Shown: positions 1-12,153 of the stretch, in pieces
Layout of the letters: every line of letters begins with the position of its first letter
Position numbering within the stretch: position 1 is the first letter of the stretch
DNA from: Paracoccaceae bacterium
Lineage (GTDB): Bacteria > Pseudomonadota > Alphaproteobacteria > Rhodobacterales > Rhodobacteraceae
Direction of reading: 5' to 3'
DNA length: 64,000 nt
NCBI GenBank assembly: GCA_016124615.1
Contig: WGNF01000016.1
Location: 1-64,000 of the forward strand
Program-made: the position numbers and the translations under genes
Notes under the pieces: model-generated
Seen by the model: only the letters and a program-made list of their open reading frames with translations
Told to the model about the DNA's origin: nothing
Database searches by the model: none

Positions 1-753
1 CCAGGTCCAGAAGAAGAACAGCGACCGCCCGGCAGAGGAGAAGATGATCATGTCGGCCCGGCCGATCAGGTTCGCCTCTGGCAGCATTCCCACGCCTTGC
101 GGCTGCGGGAAGCGGCTGTCTTCGCTGTTGTCACGGTTGTCACCCATCACGAACAGATCGTCTTTCGGCACGGTGTAAAGCGGCGTGTTGTCGGCTTGGC
201 CGGTGTCGGTGATGTTCAGGATGTCGTGGGTCCGGCCGCCCGGCAGTGTCTCTGTCAGGCGGGTCTTGTCGCAGGCAGCGCCGATCCCTACCGCACCGTT
301 CTCACAGGCGGGCAACTCGCCATTCGGCCCCTGCGCCGCAAAGGTTTCGGTGAACGTCCCGGCGGCGACGGCGGGCACGATGGCGCCGTTCAGGTAAAGC
401 TGACCCTCTTTCATCTGCACGGTGTCGCCCGGCAGGCCGATGACGCGCTTGATCAGGTCTTCGTTGCTGGACGGATGACGGAACACCACCACGTCGCCGC
501 GCTTGGGTTGCGAGCCAAGGATGCGACCGGTGATCGGGCAAAGGCTGAACGGGCAGGAGACGGCGGAATAGCCATAGGCCATCTTGTTTATCACGATGTA
601 GTCTCCGACCAGCAACGTATCCTTCATCGAGCCCGAGGGGATCCAGAACGGCTGAAAGAACAGCGTGCGAAACACCCCGGCGATGAGAAGGGCATAGACG
701 ACCGTCTTGATGGTGTCGACGATGCCCTCGTCCTGTTTGTCCTTGCGTGCCAT
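1..753 (-). CDS. lepB: Signal peptidase I (partial, C-terminus outside window)
   Basis: Type I leader peptidase of the inner membrane, which removes signal peptides from exported proteins. The visible 251 residues begin with a short cytosolic stretch and one membrane helix, followed by IPSGSM with the catalytic Ser, then the KRVIGLPGD box with the general-base Lys, and the conserved MGDNRDNSEDSR box. The frame is still open at base 1, so the last residues lie outside the window. It lies 8 bases downstream of acpS as the last visible gene of a minus-strand operon. The pdxJ-acpS-lepB order is typical of alphaproteobacteria. Family assignment is secure. Confidence 0.95.
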   Translation of the reverse strand, partial: MARKDKQDEGIVDTIKTVVYALLIAGVFRTLFFQPFWIPSGSMKDTLLVGDYIVINKMAYGYSAVSCPFSLCPITGRILGSQPKRGDVVVFRHPSSNEDLIKRVIGLPGDTVQMKEGQLYLNGAIVPAVAAGTFTETFAAQGPNGELPACENGAVGIGAACDKTRLTETLPGGRTHDILNITDTGQADNTPLYTVPKDDLFVMGDNRDNSEDSRFPQPQGVGMLPEANLIGRADMIIFSSAGRSLFFFWTW

Positions 754-761
754 GTGATCCT

Positions 762-1181
762 CTAGTGTTGCGGGGTGTCAGGCGATGCGGGCACCGCCTC
801 GATCACCACGAAGGCCTGTGCCCAGGGATGGTCGTCGGTCAGCGTGACGTGGATGACGGGGCGATACCCCGGCGGCGTCATGCTGGCAAGCCGTTCGGCG
901 GCCCAGCCGGTCAGGTGCATCTGCGGCTGGCCGCTGCGCAGGTTGGTCACCGCCATGTCGCGCCAGGAAATGCCCATGCGCAACCCGGTGCCCAGCGCCT
1001 TGGAACATGCCTCCTTGGCGGCCCAGCGTTTGGCATAGGTGCCCGCCACATCGCGGCGCCGTTCGGCCTTGGCCTGTTCGCGTTCGGTGAACACGCGGTT
1101 GCGGAACCGGTCGCCAAAGCGGGCAAGGGTGGCCTCGATCCGCTCGATGTTGGCCAGATCGGTGCCGATGCCCAGGATCAT
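762..1181 (-). CDS. acpS: Holo-[acyl-carrier-protein] synthase
   Basis: Transfers 4'-phosphopantetheine from CoA to the serine of the fatty-acid acyl carrier protein. The 139-residue product has the usual length and both signature boxes: [12 protein letters not shown] at the N-terminus (Mg-binding Asp) and [13 protein letters not shown] (Glu and Lys). I chose the ATG at 1181 because it starts exactly at MILGIGTD and overlaps the stop of the upstream gene by 4 bases (ATGA). The same frame stays open further upstream without conserved sequence. This is the small AcpS type, distinct from the Sfp-type enzyme at 37.2 kb that probably serves the NRPS. Confidence 0.95.
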   Translation of the reverse strand: MILGIGTDLANIERIEATLARFGDRFRNRVFTEREQAKAERRRDVAGTYAKRWAAKEACSKALGTGLRMGISWRDMAVTNLRSGQPQMHLTGWAAERLASMTPPGYRPVIHVTLTDDHPWAQAFVVIEAVPASPDTPQH

Positions 1182-2044
1182 GGTTTCGCCGTCACCTGCG
1201 GCATCGGCGTCAGCAGCCCGTCGGCAAGACTCAGCACGGTCTTCCACCAGTCCGGCAGGTTCAGCTGCGGCAGGCCCTCGAACCGCTGACCCAGCTTTTG
1301 CCACAGCGCGGGCACGTCGCCCCGCACCGCCGCCCACAGCGCCGCCGCATCGGGCATCGACAACTCGCAGGCGCCGCCATCGCCAAGCGCGGTCTGCGGG
1401 TTGAAGGCAACGTCAAGCCCGTGCAGATCGCGCAGCGCGGCGCAGTCGTCCTGCAGCGCCTGCGCCCCGAGCGCGACGATCACCGGAATGCCGTAGAACG
1501 GTATCGCCTCGCCAGGCGCCGCGGCAATCTGCCGCGCCGATCCGGCGATGACCCGGTCCGCCATCCGGCGCGTCGCCTCGGCCACCGCCTCGGCCGCAGG
1601 AATCAACCGGCCCTGATAGTTCACGCTGGCCTTCGCCGCCGTGACCTTCAGCGCCTTGTTCTCGGCCGTCAGCGCGGCATTGGCCTGCGTCAGCGTATCG
1701 CCCTGCTGTTTCAGCGCGGTGTTGGTGGCCGTCAGCGCATCGTTGTTCTGGCTCAGCGTGGCGTTGCGTTCCTTCAGGTCGGCCGCCACCGCCACCGCCG
1801 TATCGGCACGCTTGGTTTCGGCCTCTGCACGGCTGGTTTCCGCCGTCAGCAGCCGGACTTGCCGCGAACGGACCGAAAAATCGGGCGAAACGGCTTCGAC
1901 AAGGCCCGACATGCGGTCAAAGACCGAATCGAAGGACACCGCCGCAACGCTCAACGCCAAGGCCAGCAGGAACAGGCCCGCAAGGATGCTTTTGGAAAAC
2001 GCCGTCAGCAGCCGGAACGGAAGTGTCACCAATCGCCAGACCAT
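1178..2044 (-). CDS. Membrane-anchored coiled-coil protein of unknown function
   Basis: I do not recognise a family. The 288-residue product has one hydrophobic segment at about residues 19-38, then an Ala/Thr/Asn/Gln-rich heptad-like region (about 68-135) that should form a coiled coil. A C-terminal domain (about 150-288) with two cysteines ([16 protein letters not shown]) follows. The topology suggests a bitopic inner-membrane protein with a periplasmic C-terminal domain. It lies between pdxJ and acpS and overlaps the acpS start by 4 bases, so it is cotranscribed and probably translationally coupled. Function is unknown; a cell-envelope role is only a guess. Confidence 0.75.
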   Translation of the reverse strand: MVWRLVTLPFRLLTAFSKSILAGLFLLALALSVAAVSFDSVFDRMSGLVEAVSPDFSVRSRQVRLLTAETSRAEAETKRADTAVAVAADLKERNATLSQNNDALTATNTALKQQGDTLTQANAALTAENKALKVTAAKASVNYQGRLIPAAEAVAEATRRMADRVIAGSARQIAAAPGEAIPFYGIPVIVALGAQALQDDCAALRDLHGLDVAFNPQTALGDGGACELSMPDAAALWAAVRGDVPALWQKLGQRFEGLPQLNLPDWWKTVLSLADGLLTPMPQVTAKP

Positions 2045-2074
2045 GCATCCCCCCCGACTTTGGCCGTCATAGAA

Positions 2075-2827
2075 TCATGCCACGCGGGACAAGTCCATGA
2101 TCCGGCGCATTTCCGCAATGGCCGGACCAAGCCCGACAAAGAGCGCCTCGGCAATCAGGAAGTGGCCGATGTTCAGTTCCATCACCTGCGGGAAGGCGGC
2201 GACAGGTCCGACCGTGTCGTAGGTCAGCCCGTGGCCGGCGTGAACCTCCAGCCCCAGCGACTGCGCCAGCGCCGCACCTTCGGCCAACGCCCGCAACTCG
2301 GCGTCGCGCTCGGCCAGTCGGCCTTCCTGGTGCAGGTCGCAATAGTGGCCGGTGTGCAGTTCCACCACCGCCGCGCCGATGCGGGCCGAGGCTTCGATCT
2401 GCCGCGGTTCGTGGCCGATGAACATCGACACCCGGATGCCCGCCTCGCGCAGCGGCGCCACGAACGCGGTCAGCCGGTTCTGGTCGGCCGCCACGTCCAG
2501 CCCGCCTTCGGTCGTGCGCTCTTCGCGCTTTTCAGGCACGAGGCAGACGGCATGGGGCCGCAGCCGCAGCGCAATCGCCTGCATCTCGGCCGTGGCCGCC
2601 ATCTCGAAGTTCAGCGGGGCCGTCAGCCCGGCCATCAGCGCCTCGATGTCGGCGTCGCGGATGTGACGGCGGTCCTCGCGCAGGTGTGCGGTGATGCCAT
2701 CGGCCCCCGCCGCTTCGGCCAGCAGCGCGGCGCGCAGCGGGTCGGGATAGGCCGAACCGCGCGCGTTCCGCACTGTTGCGACGTGGTCGATGTTGACCCC
2801 CAGCCGCAGCTTTCCGTTTGCCTGCAC
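2075..2827 (-). CDS. pdxJ: Pyridoxine 5'-phosphate synthase
   Basis: Condenses 1-deoxy-D-xylulose 5-phosphate with 3-amino-2-oxopropyl phosphate to give pyridoxine 5'-phosphate, in the DXP-dependent vitamin B6 pathway. The 250-residue TIM-barrel protein shows the family landmarks: [16 protein letters not shown] at the N-terminus, [18 protein letters not shown], the FIGHEP segment, VELHTG and the C-terminal ELNIGHFLI phosphate site. Length is normal. It starts 3 bases after the DUF2062 gene stop and clearly belongs to the same operon. Assignment is secure. Confidence 0.97.
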   Translation of the reverse strand: MQANGKLRLGVNIDHVATVRNARGSAYPDPLRAALLAEAAGADGITAHLREDRRHIRDADIEALMAGLTAPLNFEMAATAEMQAIALRLRPHAVCLVPEKREERTTEGGLDVAADQNRLTAFVAPLREAGIRVSMFIGHEPRQIEASARIGAAVVELHTGHYCDLHQEGRLAERDAELRALAEGAALAQSLGLEVHAGHGLTYDTVGPVAAFPQVMELNIGHFLIAEALFVGLGPAIAEMRRIMDLSRVA

Positions 2828-2830
2828 GTC

Positions 2831-3505
2831 CTAGCCCTCCTGCCCGGTTCCGGCGTTGCGTACCCGCAGCGCCTCGGCCCGCGCCAGTTTCAGCGCGCGC
2901 AATTTCTCCACCCGATCCCGCAACCGCTTGCTTCGCCGCTTCTGGTAGGCGGCGACCACCGGCAAGCTGAGGTAATACCCCACCAGCCCCAGCACGACAC
3001 CGGGAACGATGCCGCCGATCAGATAGGGCCAGAACACCCGACGGAAGAACCATTCAAGGCTTTCCCAATGCTGGGTGCCGCCCACCACCAGCGCCTTGGA
3101 GTTTTCCCACAACTCCAGCGAGGCGCGGGCGAAGGCCCGCACGATCATCGGCAGGTGCAGGGTGTTCGGCTCGTGCAGCAGAAAGTTTCCGGTATCGACC
3201 GACACCGTCATGATCAGCGGAAAGGTCAGCGGGTTGCCGACCAGCGTCGACAACAGGGCCGCCACCATGTTGCCGCGCATCAGCCAGGCAAGCCCGGCTG
3301 CGATGAACAGATGAAAGCCCAGAAACGGGGTGAACGATACGAAGATGCCGGCCGCCACGCCGCGCGCGATGCGGTGCGGCTTGTCGGGCAGGCGGCGCAA
3401 GCGGTGAATGATGTAGGTGACCGCCCGCCACCATCCGCCCTTCGGGTAGACGGTTTCCACGACGATCTGGCGGACCGAACGTTTGATGCGCCGCTTGAAT
3501 ATCAC
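2831..3505 (-). CDS. DUF2062 membrane protein
   Basis: 224-residue inner-membrane protein of the DUF2062 family. The family signature is visible as ARGVAAGIFVSFTPFLGFH followed by a hydrophobic stretch (about 60-110) containing GNPLTFP, and a further membrane segment near residues 160-180. N- and C-terminal tails are basic. The biochemical function of the family is not established. It sits between rel and pdxJ, 23 bases from the rel stop and 3 bases from pdxJ, an arrangement commonly seen in Rhodobacterales. This supports cotranscription but does not tell the role. Confidence 0.85.
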   Translation of the reverse strand: MIFKRRIKRSVRQIVVETVYPKGGWWRAVTYIIHRLRRLPDKPHRIARGVAAGIFVSFTPFLGFHLFIAAGLAWLMRGNMVAALLSTLVGNPLTFPLIMTVSVDTGNFLLHEPNTLHLPMIVRAFARASLELWENSKALVVGGTQHWESLEWFFRRVFWPYLIGGIVPGVVLGLVGYYLSLPVVAAYQKRRSKRLRDRVEKLRALKLARAEALRVRNAGTGQEG

Positions 3506-3528
3506 CCGACCGTCCTTTGTGCCTGTCG

Positions 3529-5652
<2,124 letters not shown>

Positions 5653-5697
5653 CCTGTCCGCATCCTGTACGGGGGTTCGCGGCGGCGCAGGGCTGCC

Positions 5698-6051
5698 TCA
5701 GTCTTCCCCCTGCGCCTGCATCAAGGCGCGGAGCAACTTTTCTTCGGACATGTCGTCCTGGGCTGGACGGTCCATTTCGGATCCCATCAGCAGCGCCATC
5801 GCGTCATCTTCCGGTTCGTCCACCTCGATCTGGGTCTGGTGGCTTTCGATCATCCGCTCGCGCAGCGCGCTGGCGGCCTGGGTTTCGTCCGCGATCTCGC
5901 GCAGGGCGACAACCGGGTTCTTGTCGTTGTCACGATCCACCGTCACCGGCGAGCCGGACTGGATCTCGCGCGCCCGGTGGGACGCGAGCATCACCAGCTC
6001 GAACCGGTTCGGAACCTTGTCAACGCAATCTTCGACCGTCACGCGGGCCAT
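5698..6051 (-). CDS. rpoZ: RNA polymerase omega subunit
   Basis: Small accessory subunit that helps assemble RNA polymerase through the beta' subunit. The 117-residue product starts [20 protein letters not shown] and has the RAREI and [10 protein letters not shown] segments of the family. The C-terminal tail is acidic. The start at 6051 is chosen because it begins at the conserved MARVTVEDC; an in-frame ATG four codons upstream is less likely. It precedes rel, whose product's alarmone acts on RNA polymerase in many bacteria. The 82 bases between folK and rpoZ could hold a promoter, but I see no clear consensus. Confidence 0.95.
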   Translation of the reverse strand: MARVTVEDCVDKVPNRFELVMLASHRAREIQSGSPVTVDRDNDKNPVVALREIADETQAASALRERMIESHQTQIEVDEPEDDAMALLMGSEMDRPAQDDMSEEKLLRALMQAQGED

Positions 6052-6133
6052 CGGCGACTCCAATATGGATTGGGGGCATAGAGGCGCTTGTTTACGGCCT
6101 CACAACACCCTTGACAAGCGAAGAATCCGGCCC

Positions 6134-6736
6134 TCAGTCCGGGGCGATCGGCCGAACGCTGTCACGGTCGGCCCGCGGCAACCGGTCCAGCATCTCCTGC
6201 ACAGTCAGCCCAAGCGCGGGATGGCGCCACTCGGGCGCGATCTCGGCCAGCGGAACCAGAACGAACGAACGCTCGTGCAGGCGGGGGTGCGGCAGAATCA
6301 GGTCGTCCGGGGCCCGCAACAGCCGCTGCTCGGGCGCAAGATCGCGCCACAGCGCATAGGTTGCACCATCCGGCAGCAGCGTATCGCCCTGTGCCAGAAG
6401 GTCGAGGTCGAGCGTTCGCTGCCCCCAGCGCTGCACCCGCTCGCGCCCGAATTCGGCCTCGATGTGGTGCAGGCGGCGCAGAACCTCTGCGGGGCTCAAG
6501 GCCGCCCGGATTTCGACACAGGCATTCACATATTCGGGATCGGTGGGATCCGGGAAACTGGACGTGCGGAACAACCGACTTTGCCGCACAACCTCAAGCC
6601 CTGCCTTGGACATTTCCTGAATCGCAGCGCGCAGCGTCGCTTCAGGCGCGCCGCCCTGGGTTGCAACATTTCCACCCAGAGCAACCAGATAGCATGCGAT
6701 CCTGCCCGAATTCCCGGCGTCCTGACCATCTGACAT
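6134..6736 (-). CDS. folK: 2-amino-4-hydroxy-6-hydroxymethyldihydropteridine diphosphokinase
   Basis: HPPK transfers pyrophosphate from ATP to the pterin alcohol in folate synthesis. The 200-residue protein shows YLVALGGN near the N-terminus, a SRLFRTSSFP segment, YVNACVEI, and the catalytic/metal box RTLDLDLLAQGD with its Asp pair. The PHPRLHERSFVLVPLAEIAPEW signature follows. The N-terminal ten residues before the conserved core are not conserved, so a slightly later start is possible. It is the first gene of the minus-strand operon and is divergent from the NYN-domain gene. Confidence 0.95.
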   Translation of the reverse strand: MSDGQDAGNSGRIACYLVALGGNVATQGGAPEATLRAAIQEMSKAGLEVVRQSRLFRTSSFPDPTDPEYVNACVEIRAALSPAEVLRRLHHIEAEFGRERVQRWGQRTLDLDLLAQGDTLLPDGATYALWRDLAPEQRLLRAPDDLILPHPRLHERSFVLVPLAEIAPEWRHPALGLTVQEMLDRLPRADRDSVRPIAPD

Positions 6737-6877
6737 CCTATGATATTCCTCAGATGACCTTTATATGACGCGAAACTCCCGTTAGGATTGGCCATCCGCC
6801 CCTCGGGGATTTCCGGACGCCCGCACAGCCACCCGCGGCGCCGGAAGGGCGGAGCTGATATTTTGAAAGGAACTATA

Positions 6878-7462
6878 ATGTTTTACAAGGATGATCGTCT
6901 GGCTTTGTTCATCGACGGCTCCAACCTCTACGCCGCGGCCAAGGCGCTTGGGTTCGACATCGACTACAAGCTTCTCAGACAGGAATTCATGCGCCGGGGC
7001 AAGCTCTTGCGCGCATTCTACTACACCGCCCTGCTGGAGAATGACGACTATTCGCCGATTCGTCCGCTGGTCGACTGGCTGCACTACAACGGCTTCTCGA
7101 TGGTGACGAAGCCCGCCAAGGAATACATCGACAGCCAGGGCCGCCGGAAGGTCAAGGGCAACATGGACATCGAGCTGACGGTCGATGCGATGGAACTGGC
7201 GCCGCGGGTCGATCATATCGTGCTGTTCTCGGGCGATGGCGACTTCAAGCCGCTGGTCGAAAGCCTGCAACGGCAGGGTGTGCGCGTGTCTGTGGTTTCC
7301 ACCATCCGCAGCCAGCCGCCGATGATCGCCGACGAACTGCGCCGTCAGGCCGACAACTTCATCGAGCTGGACGAACTGCGCGACGTCATCGGCCGCCCCC
7401 CGCGCGAGCCGCGCCCGATGATGGCTGATCGCGAAGAGGATGCCCCGGCCGAAATGAAGTAA
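6878..7462 (+). CDS. NYN domain (LabA/DUF88-type) protein
   Basis: 194-residue protein of the PIN-like NYN superfamily, putative metal-dependent RNases of mostly unknown target. Visible motifs are LALFIDGSNLYAAAK with the first acidic metal ligand, KGNMDIELTVDAM, VLFSGDGDFKPLVE with the second acidic patch, and VVSTIRSQP. The ATG at 6878 has the Shine-Dalgarno-like GAAAGGA 6-12 bases upstream; the in-frame extension upstream is unconserved. A short charged, Pro-rich tail closes the protein. It sits between the folK operon (divergent) and ispH (same strand). The RNase role is inferred from the family only. Confidence 0.88.
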   Translation: MFYKDDRLALFIDGSNLYAAAKALGFDIDYKLLRQEFMRRGKLLRAFYYTALLENDDYSPIRPLVDWLHYNGFSMVTKPAKEYIDSQGRRKVKGNMDIELTVDAMELAPRVDHIVLFSGDGDFKPLVESLQRQGVRVSVVSTIRSQPPMIADELRRQADNFIELDELRDVIGRPPREPRPMMADREEDAPAEMK

Positions 7463-7595
7463 GCCCCCGCAGAACGGGCGCCGGTGCCGCCTGATCGGCG
7501 GCGCTGCGCGCGCTTGCCGAACGCGCGGTGCCATGACGGCTGGACCTCGGCGCGGCTTCGCCCTACCTCTGCCGTGATGCTTCACGGAGCCGCCG

Positions 7596-8549
7596 ATGAC
7601 CGACCTGCCACCGCTGACCCTTTATCTGGCCGCCCCGCGCGGCTTCTGTGCCGGGGTGGATCGCGCGATCAAGATCGTCGAGATGGCGTTGGCCAAATGG
7701 GGCGCGCCGGTCTATGTGCGCCACGAGATCGTGCACAACAAATACGTGGTGGACGGTCTGCGCGCCAAGGGCGCCGTCTTTGTCGAAGAGCTGGCTGATT
7801 GCCCGCCGGATCGGCCGGTGATCTTCTCGGCGCATGGCGTGCCGAAATCGGTTCCGGCCGAGGCGGTGGCGCGGCAGATGCTGTTCGTCGATGCCACCTG
7901 CCCGCTTGTCTCCAAAGTCCATGTCGAGGCGGAACGCCACCACGAGGCCGGGTTGCAGATGGTGATGATCGGCCACGCCGGTCACCCCGAGACAATCGGC
8001 ACGATGGGCCAGTTGCCCGCGGGCGAAGTCCTGCTGGTCGAGACGCCGGACGATGTTGCCGGCCTGACCGTGCGCGACCCGGCGCGGCTGGCCTTCATCA
8101 CGCAGACCACCCTTTCCGTCGATGACACGGCCGGAATCGTTGCCGCGTTGAAGGCGCGGTTTCCCGCCATCGTCGGCCCGCACAAAGAGGATATCTGCTA
8201 CGCCACCACCAACCGGCAGGCCGCGGTGAAAGAGATCGCGCCGCGGATCGACGCGCTTCTGGTGATCGGCGCGCCGAACTCGTCGAACTCTCGCCGTCTG
8301 GTCGAGGTTGGCCGCGCGGCGGGCTGCGGCTATGCGCAACTGGTGCAGCGCGCGGCCGAGATCGACTGGCGCGCACTGGATGGCATCCGCACCGTCGGCG
8401 TCACCGCGGGCGCCTCGGCCCCCGAGGAACTGGTGACAGAGGTGCTCGACGCCTTCCGGGCCCGATTCGCGACGACCGTCGAACTTGTTGAAACCGCCCG
8501 CGAGGATGTGGAGTTCAAGGTTCCCCGCGTGCTGCGGAAACCTGCATGA
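7596..8549 (+). CDS. ispH: 4-hydroxy-3-methylbut-2-enyl diphosphate reductase
   Basis: Last enzyme of the MEP isoprenoid pathway, a 4Fe-4S protein that makes IPP and DMAPP. The 317 residues carry the three cluster cysteines in [23 protein letters not shown] and the SNSRRL-preceding region ([10 protein letters not shown] carries an additional Cys). Also present are [22 protein letters not shown] and the late GASAPEELV box. Length is typical. It is on the plus strand 133 bases after the NYN gene and is followed by an AbrB-type permease gene. Confidence 0.97.
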   Translation: MTDLPPLTLYLAAPRGFCAGVDRAIKIVEMALAKWGAPVYVRHEIVHNKYVVDGLRAKGAVFVEELADCPPDRPVIFSAHGVPKSVPAEAVARQMLFVDATCPLVSKVHVEAERHHEAGLQMVMIGHAGHPETIGTMGQLPAGEVLLVETPDDVAGLTVRDPARLAFITQTTLSVDDTAGIVAALKARFPAIVGPHKEDICYATTNRQAAVKEIAPRIDALLVIGAPNSSNSRRLVEVGRAAGCGYAQLVQRAAEIDWRALDGIRTVGVTAGASAPEELVTEVLDAFRARFATTVELVETAREDVEFKVPRVLRKPA

Positions 8550-8592
8550 CCCCGATCCTTCGCATGTGCGGCACTGGCCGGGTGATCCTCGC

Positions 8593-9669
8593 ATGAGCCG
8601 GGGCGGGCCACCGCTGGCAAACTGGCCCCCCTTCGCACGCTGGGCGCTGCTGCTGACGATCACCACCGCGATTGCCCTGCCGCTGACGCTTGCCGGGTTG
8701 CCCGCCAGCGTGATGTTGTCGGCGATCTTCGCGGGCATCTGCGTGCAGATGTCGGGCGGCGCGCTGCGATTGCCCCGCCCGCTGTCGGCCAGCGCCGAGG
8801 CGCTGCTGGGGTGCCTGATGGCGGGCGCGATCACGCCGGGGGCGGTTTCCACCTTCGCCGCCCATGCGCCGCTGTTTCTGGCCGTGGTCGCGATCATCAT
8901 CGGCGGCAGCACGCTGGTGGGCTGGCAGCTTTACAGGCTGCACCTGCTGCCCGGAACCACCGCGATCTGGGGCCTGTCACCCGGCGCCGCCCCCGCGATG
9001 ATGCTGATGGCGGGCGCCTTCGGCGGCGACACCCAACTCGTTGCCTTCATGCAGTACCTGCGGGTGGTGATTGTGGCGCTGGTGGCGCTGGCCGTGTCGC
9101 AGATCTGGGCCCCCGTGCAGACGCTGGCCGCCATCGCCCCGCCGGTGGGATTCGACCCGCGCGGCCTGGCCGAGGGGCTGGCGGTCGCCGCCGTCGGCCT
9201 TGCGGTCGCGCAAAGGGTGCGGCTTCCGGCCGGGACCATGCTGGTGCCGCTGGTTCTGGGCGGCGCGCTGCATGCATCGGGGCTGGTCGATATCACGCTG
9301 CCCGCCGCGCTGCTGGCCGCCGTCTATGCGCTGATCGGCTGGGCGGTCGGGCTGAATTTCACCCTGCCCGTGCTGCGCCACGCGATCCGCGTGTTGCCGC
9401 AGGTGATGCTGGCCATCCTGTCGCTGATCGCGTTGTCGGGGCTGCTCGCGGCCGGGTTGACCCGGCTTGGCATCGACCCGCTGACCGCCTACCTCGCCAC
9501 CAGCCCCGGCGGGATGAGTTCGGTCGCCGTGATCGCCGCCACCAGCAAGGTCGACATCGCCTTTGTCATCTCGTTGCAGATGGTGCGGTTCCTGCTGGTC
9601 GTGGCGCTCGGCCCGGTGATTTCACGCCGGATGGCGCGGCAAGTGAGTCAACGGCCCCCCGCCGGTTGA
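8593..9669 (+). CDS. AbrB family membrane protein (putative regulator/permease)
   Basis: 358-residue polytopic membrane protein of the AbrB/AmoA-like family (PF05145 type). It has about 9-10 hydrophobic segments and the duplicated family motif, seen as [19 protein letters not shown] in the first half and [14 protein letters not shown] in the second. Start 8593 (MSRGGPP) is preferred because the longer open frame overlaps ispH and is unconserved there. The name AbrB here is unrelated to the Bacillus transition-state regulator. The substrate is unknown. It lies between ispH and rnhA on the same strand. Confidence 0.85.
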   Translation: MSRGGPPLANWPPFARWALLLTITTAIALPLTLAGLPASVMLSAIFAGICVQMSGGALRLPRPLSASAEALLGCLMAGAITPGAVSTFAAHAPLFLAVVAIIIGGSTLVGWQLYRLHLLPGTTAIWGLSPGAAPAMMLMAGAFGGDTQLVAFMQYLRVVIVALVALAVSQIWAPVQTLAAIAPPVGFDPRGLAEGLAVAAVGLAVAQRVRLPAGTMLVPLVLGGALHASGLVDITLPAALLAAVYALIGWAVGLNFTLPVLRHAIRVLPQVMLAILSLIALSGLLAAGLTRLGIDPLTAYLATSPGGMSSVAVIAATSKVDIAFVISLQMVRFLLVVALGPVISRRMARQVSQRPPAG

Positions 9670-9712
9670 CGCCGCCGCCCCCGCCGCCTATCCCCGCCCG
9701 ACGGAGGACATG

Positions 9713-10183
9713 ATGCCCGAACTTTTCGCCTATACCGACGGCGCCTGCAGCGGCAACCCCGGCCCCGGTGGCTGGGGCGTCCTGATGCTGGCGCGCGAGG
9801 GCGCCGATGTGGTGAAGGAACGCACGCTTTCGGGCGGCGAGGCGCTGACCACCAACAACCGGATGGAGCTGATGGCGGCGATTTCGGCGCTGGAGGCGCT
9901 GGCGCGGCCATCCGAAATCACCGTGGTCACCGACAGCGCCTATGTGAAGAACGGCATCACCGAATGGATGTTCGGGTGGAAGCGGAAGGGCTGGAAAACC
10001 TCGACCAACAAGCCGGTGAAGAATGACGATCTGTGGCGCAGGCTCGATGCCGCACAGGCGCGCCACACCGTGCGGTGGGAGTGGATCAAGGGCCACGCCG
10101 GGCACGCCGAAAACGAACGCGCCGACGAACTGGCCCGTGCCGGCATGGCACCTTTCAAGCCGAATTCGGTCGCCAGAGCATAA
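9713..10183 (+). CDS. rnhA: Ribonuclease HI
   Basis: Cleaves the RNA strand of RNA-DNA hybrids in the cytoplasm. The 156-residue protein has the complete catalytic DEDD set: Asp in [17 protein letters not shown], Glu in NNRMELMA, Asp in [12 protein letters not shown] and the last Asp in ENERADELA. The basic handle ([10 protein letters not shown]) is also present. The second of two adjacent ATGs (9713) is chosen because GGAGG at 9703-9707 is then 5 bases away instead of 2. Assignment is secure. Confidence 0.96.
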   Translation: MPELFAYTDGACSGNPGPGGWGVLMLAREGADVVKERTLSGGEALTTNNRMELMAAISALEALARPSEITVVTDSAYVKNGITEWMFGWKRKGWKTSTNKPVKNDDLWRRLDAAQARHTVRWEWIKGHAGHAENERADELARAGMAPFKPNSVARA

Positions 10184-10235
10184 TTGCAACGATTCTTCGG
10201 CTTTACAGAAGTTTTCGTTCGCCTAAACTCCGCCC

Positions 10236-10754
10236 ATGTCACGCGCTCGCACCATATCGGACGAGACCATTCATGCGACCCTGCGCGGGATGCTGGCCGT
10301 GGGGGGTGACAAAGCCGTGTCTTTCGCCACCGTCGCGCTGGCCACCGGCCTTGCGGCATCGACGCTGGCCCAGCGGTTTTCCACCCGTGACGGCATGGTC
10401 CGCGCCGCGCTGGTCGACGGCTGGGACCGGATCGAGGCCGCGACCGCACTGGCCGAGGGCGAGGCGCCGGTTTCCGCCAAGGCGGTGCCGACGCTGCTCA
10501 AGCTGATCGGCCGCGATCAGGAGGCCGAGATTTCGGTGCTGGTGACCAATCTGCGCGACGCCGTGCTGCGCGAACGCGCCGAGGCCTGGCGCAGCCGGGT
10601 CGAGGCCGCCATCGCGCTACGGCTTGGCGGCAGCGGCGAGAAAACGCGGGAAAGTGCCGCGATGATCTTCGCCGCCTGGCAGGGCCGGTTGTTGTGGGCC
10701 CGTCCGGGCGATTCCGCGTTCAAGCTGAAAGACGCGATCAAGCGGCTTGGCTGA
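10236..10754 (+). CDS. TetR-like transcriptional regulator
   Basis: 172-residue protein whose first 55 residues look like a TetR-type helix-turn-helix (SFATVALATGLAASTLAQRF, i.e. helix-Ala-Gly-helix). A helical effector region follows. It is shorter than a typical TetR protein (about 190-210 residues), and the C-terminal part is not one I can match to a ligand class. It stands 52 bases after rnhA on the plus strand, and its stop comes 2 bases before the fmt stop (convergent). The target is unknown. Confidence 0.65.
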   Translation: MSRARTISDETIHATLRGMLAVGGDKAVSFATVALATGLAASTLAQRFSTRDGMVRAALVDGWDRIEAATALAEGEAPVSAKAVPTLLKLIGRDQEAEISVLVTNLRDAVLRERAEAWRSRVEAAIALRLGGSGEKTRESAAMIFAAWQGRLLWARPGDSAFKLKDAIKRLG

Positions 10755-10756
10755 GG

Positions 10757-11653
10757 TCAGCCCAGCCGGTCGGGCAGCGCCCAACCGTTCAGCAACTCTT
10801 CCGCCATCATCGGCCTTTTGCCTTCGCGCTGTGCCAGCGTCACCTCGACTGCGCCGCTGCCGCAGGCGATCGTCAGCCCGTGCAGCACGTCGCCCGGCGC
10901 GCCCTGCCCCACGGCCAGACGCGAGTGCAGAAGCTTCAGCCGCTCGCCCGCCACGCTGACCCAAGCGCCCGGAAAGGGCGAGAGGCCGCGGATCAGGCGA
11001 TCCACCTCCACCGCGGGCCGGGTGAAATCCACCCGCGCCTCGGCCTTGTCGATCTTGCTGGCATAGGTCACGCCCTCGGCCGGTTGCGGCACCGGCGTCA
11101 GGGTGTCGAGCTGGTCCAGCGCGGCGATCACCGCCTCGGCGCCGATGGCCGCCAGCCGGTCGTGCAACTCGGCGGTGGTTTCCTCGGCCCCGATCGGCGT
11201 CGCGTGGCGCAACAGCACCGGGCCGGTATCCAGCCCTTCCTCCATCCGCATGATGCAAACGCCCGTTTCGGCATCGCCCGAAAGGATCGCCCGATGGATC
11301 GGCGCCGCACCGCGCCAACGCGGCAGCAGCGAGGCATGGATGTTCAGGCAGCCTTTGGCGGGCGCGTCGAGGATGGCCTTCGGCAGGATCAGCCCATAGG
11401 CCACCACCACCGCCACATCGGCCCCCAACGCGGCAAATTCCGCCTGCGCCTCGGCCGTCTTCAGGCTGACCGGGTGGCGCACCGGCAGCCCCAGCGCCTC
11501 GGCCCGCGCCTGCACCGGGCTGGGCCGGTCCTTCTTGCCGCGCCCGGCGGGGCGGGGCGGCTGGCAGTAGACGCAGACGATTTCATGCCGGGCGTGCAGC
11601 GCGTCGAGCACCGGGACCGAAAAGTCTGGTGTGCCCATGAAGACGATCTTCAT
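10757..11653 (-). CDS. fmt: Methionyl-tRNA formyltransferase
   Basis: Formylates initiator Met-tRNA using 10-formyl-THF. The 298-residue protein begins [19 protein letters not shown] and has the formyl-THF site [16 protein letters not shown] with the catalytic Asn-His-Asp neighbourhood ([25 protein letters not shown]). The C-terminal tRNA-binding domain includes PFPGAWV. It is the last gene of the def cassette and overlaps the upstream def-like gene by 4 bases (ATGA), so it is translationally coupled. This ties addition and removal of the formyl group into one transcript. Confidence 0.97.
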   Translation of the reverse strand: MKIVFMGTPDFSVPVLDALHARHEIVCVYCQPPRPAGRGKKDRPSPVQARAEALGLPVRHPVSLKTAEAQAEFAALGADVAVVVAYGLILPKAILDAPAKGCLNIHASLLPRWRGAAPIHRAILSGDAETGVCIMRMEEGLDTGPVLLRHATPIGAEETTAELHDRLAAIGAEAVIAALDQLDTLTPVPQPAEGVTYASKIDKAEARVDFTRPAVEVDRLIRGLSPFPGAWVSVAGERLKLLHSRLAVGQGAPGDVLHGLTIACGSGAVEVTLAQREGKRPMMAEELLNGWALPDRLG

Positions 11654-12153
11654 GCCCGCCGCCCCGACTTCTGCGCCCGGGCGATCAGCATCTTCCGCTT
11701 CAGCGCCGACAGGTGATCGAAATACATCCGCCCGTTCAGATGGTCGATCTGGTGCTGCACCGAGGTCGCCCAGAGGTCCACGAAATCGCGTTCCTCTACC
11801 GCGCTGGCTTCGTTCAGGAACCGCACCGTCACCGCCCGTGGGCGAGAGATCACGGCAGACGCGCCAGGCAGGTTCGGGCTGGCCTCTTCATGCTCGCGGA
11901 ACTTCACCGAGGCGTGCAGCACCTCGGGGTTGGCCATCTTCACCGCCTGCCCCCGCGTGTCAGAGCAGTCCACCACTGCCAGCCGCAGCATCACCCCGAT
12001 CTGCGGCGCGCCAAGGCCGTAGCCGGGCATGGCGTCCATCGTCTCGACCATGTCGGCCCAGATCGCGCGGATCTCGTCGTTGACCGCGTCCACCGGGGCG
12101 GCGGCCGTGCGCAGCCGCGCATCGGGCCAGCGCACAAAGGGGCGGGCGGTCAT
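11650..12153 (-). CDS. Peptide deformylase-like protein with altered active site
   Basis: 167-residue member of the peptide deformylase family, third of three tandem copies. Motif 1 is near normal ([10 protein letters not shown], Gln at about 51). Motif 2, which should read EGCLS, is EASPN, so the metal-binding Cys is replaced by Ser at about 92. Motif 3, normally HExxH with HEIDH, reads HQIDH, so the catalytic Glu is Gln at about 135. Both His ligands remain. It is probably inactive as a deformylase or has another role. The reading frame is intact and coupled by ATGA overlaps to both neighbours, which argues against simple decay. Confidence 0.85.
   Translation of the reverse strand: MTARPFVRWPDARLRTAAAPVDAVNDEIRAIWADMVETMDAMPGYGLGAPQIGVMLRLAVVDCSDTRGQAVKMANPEVLHASVKFREHEEASPNLPGASAVISRPRAVTVRFLNEASAVEERDFVDLWATSVQHQIDHLNGRMYFDHLSALKRKMLIARAQKSGRRA

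Noticed and set aside
6874-6880. TATAAT overlapping the start codon of the NYN gene
   Set aside because: Looks like a -10 box but would place the transcript start inside the gene after its ribosome site; taken as chance.
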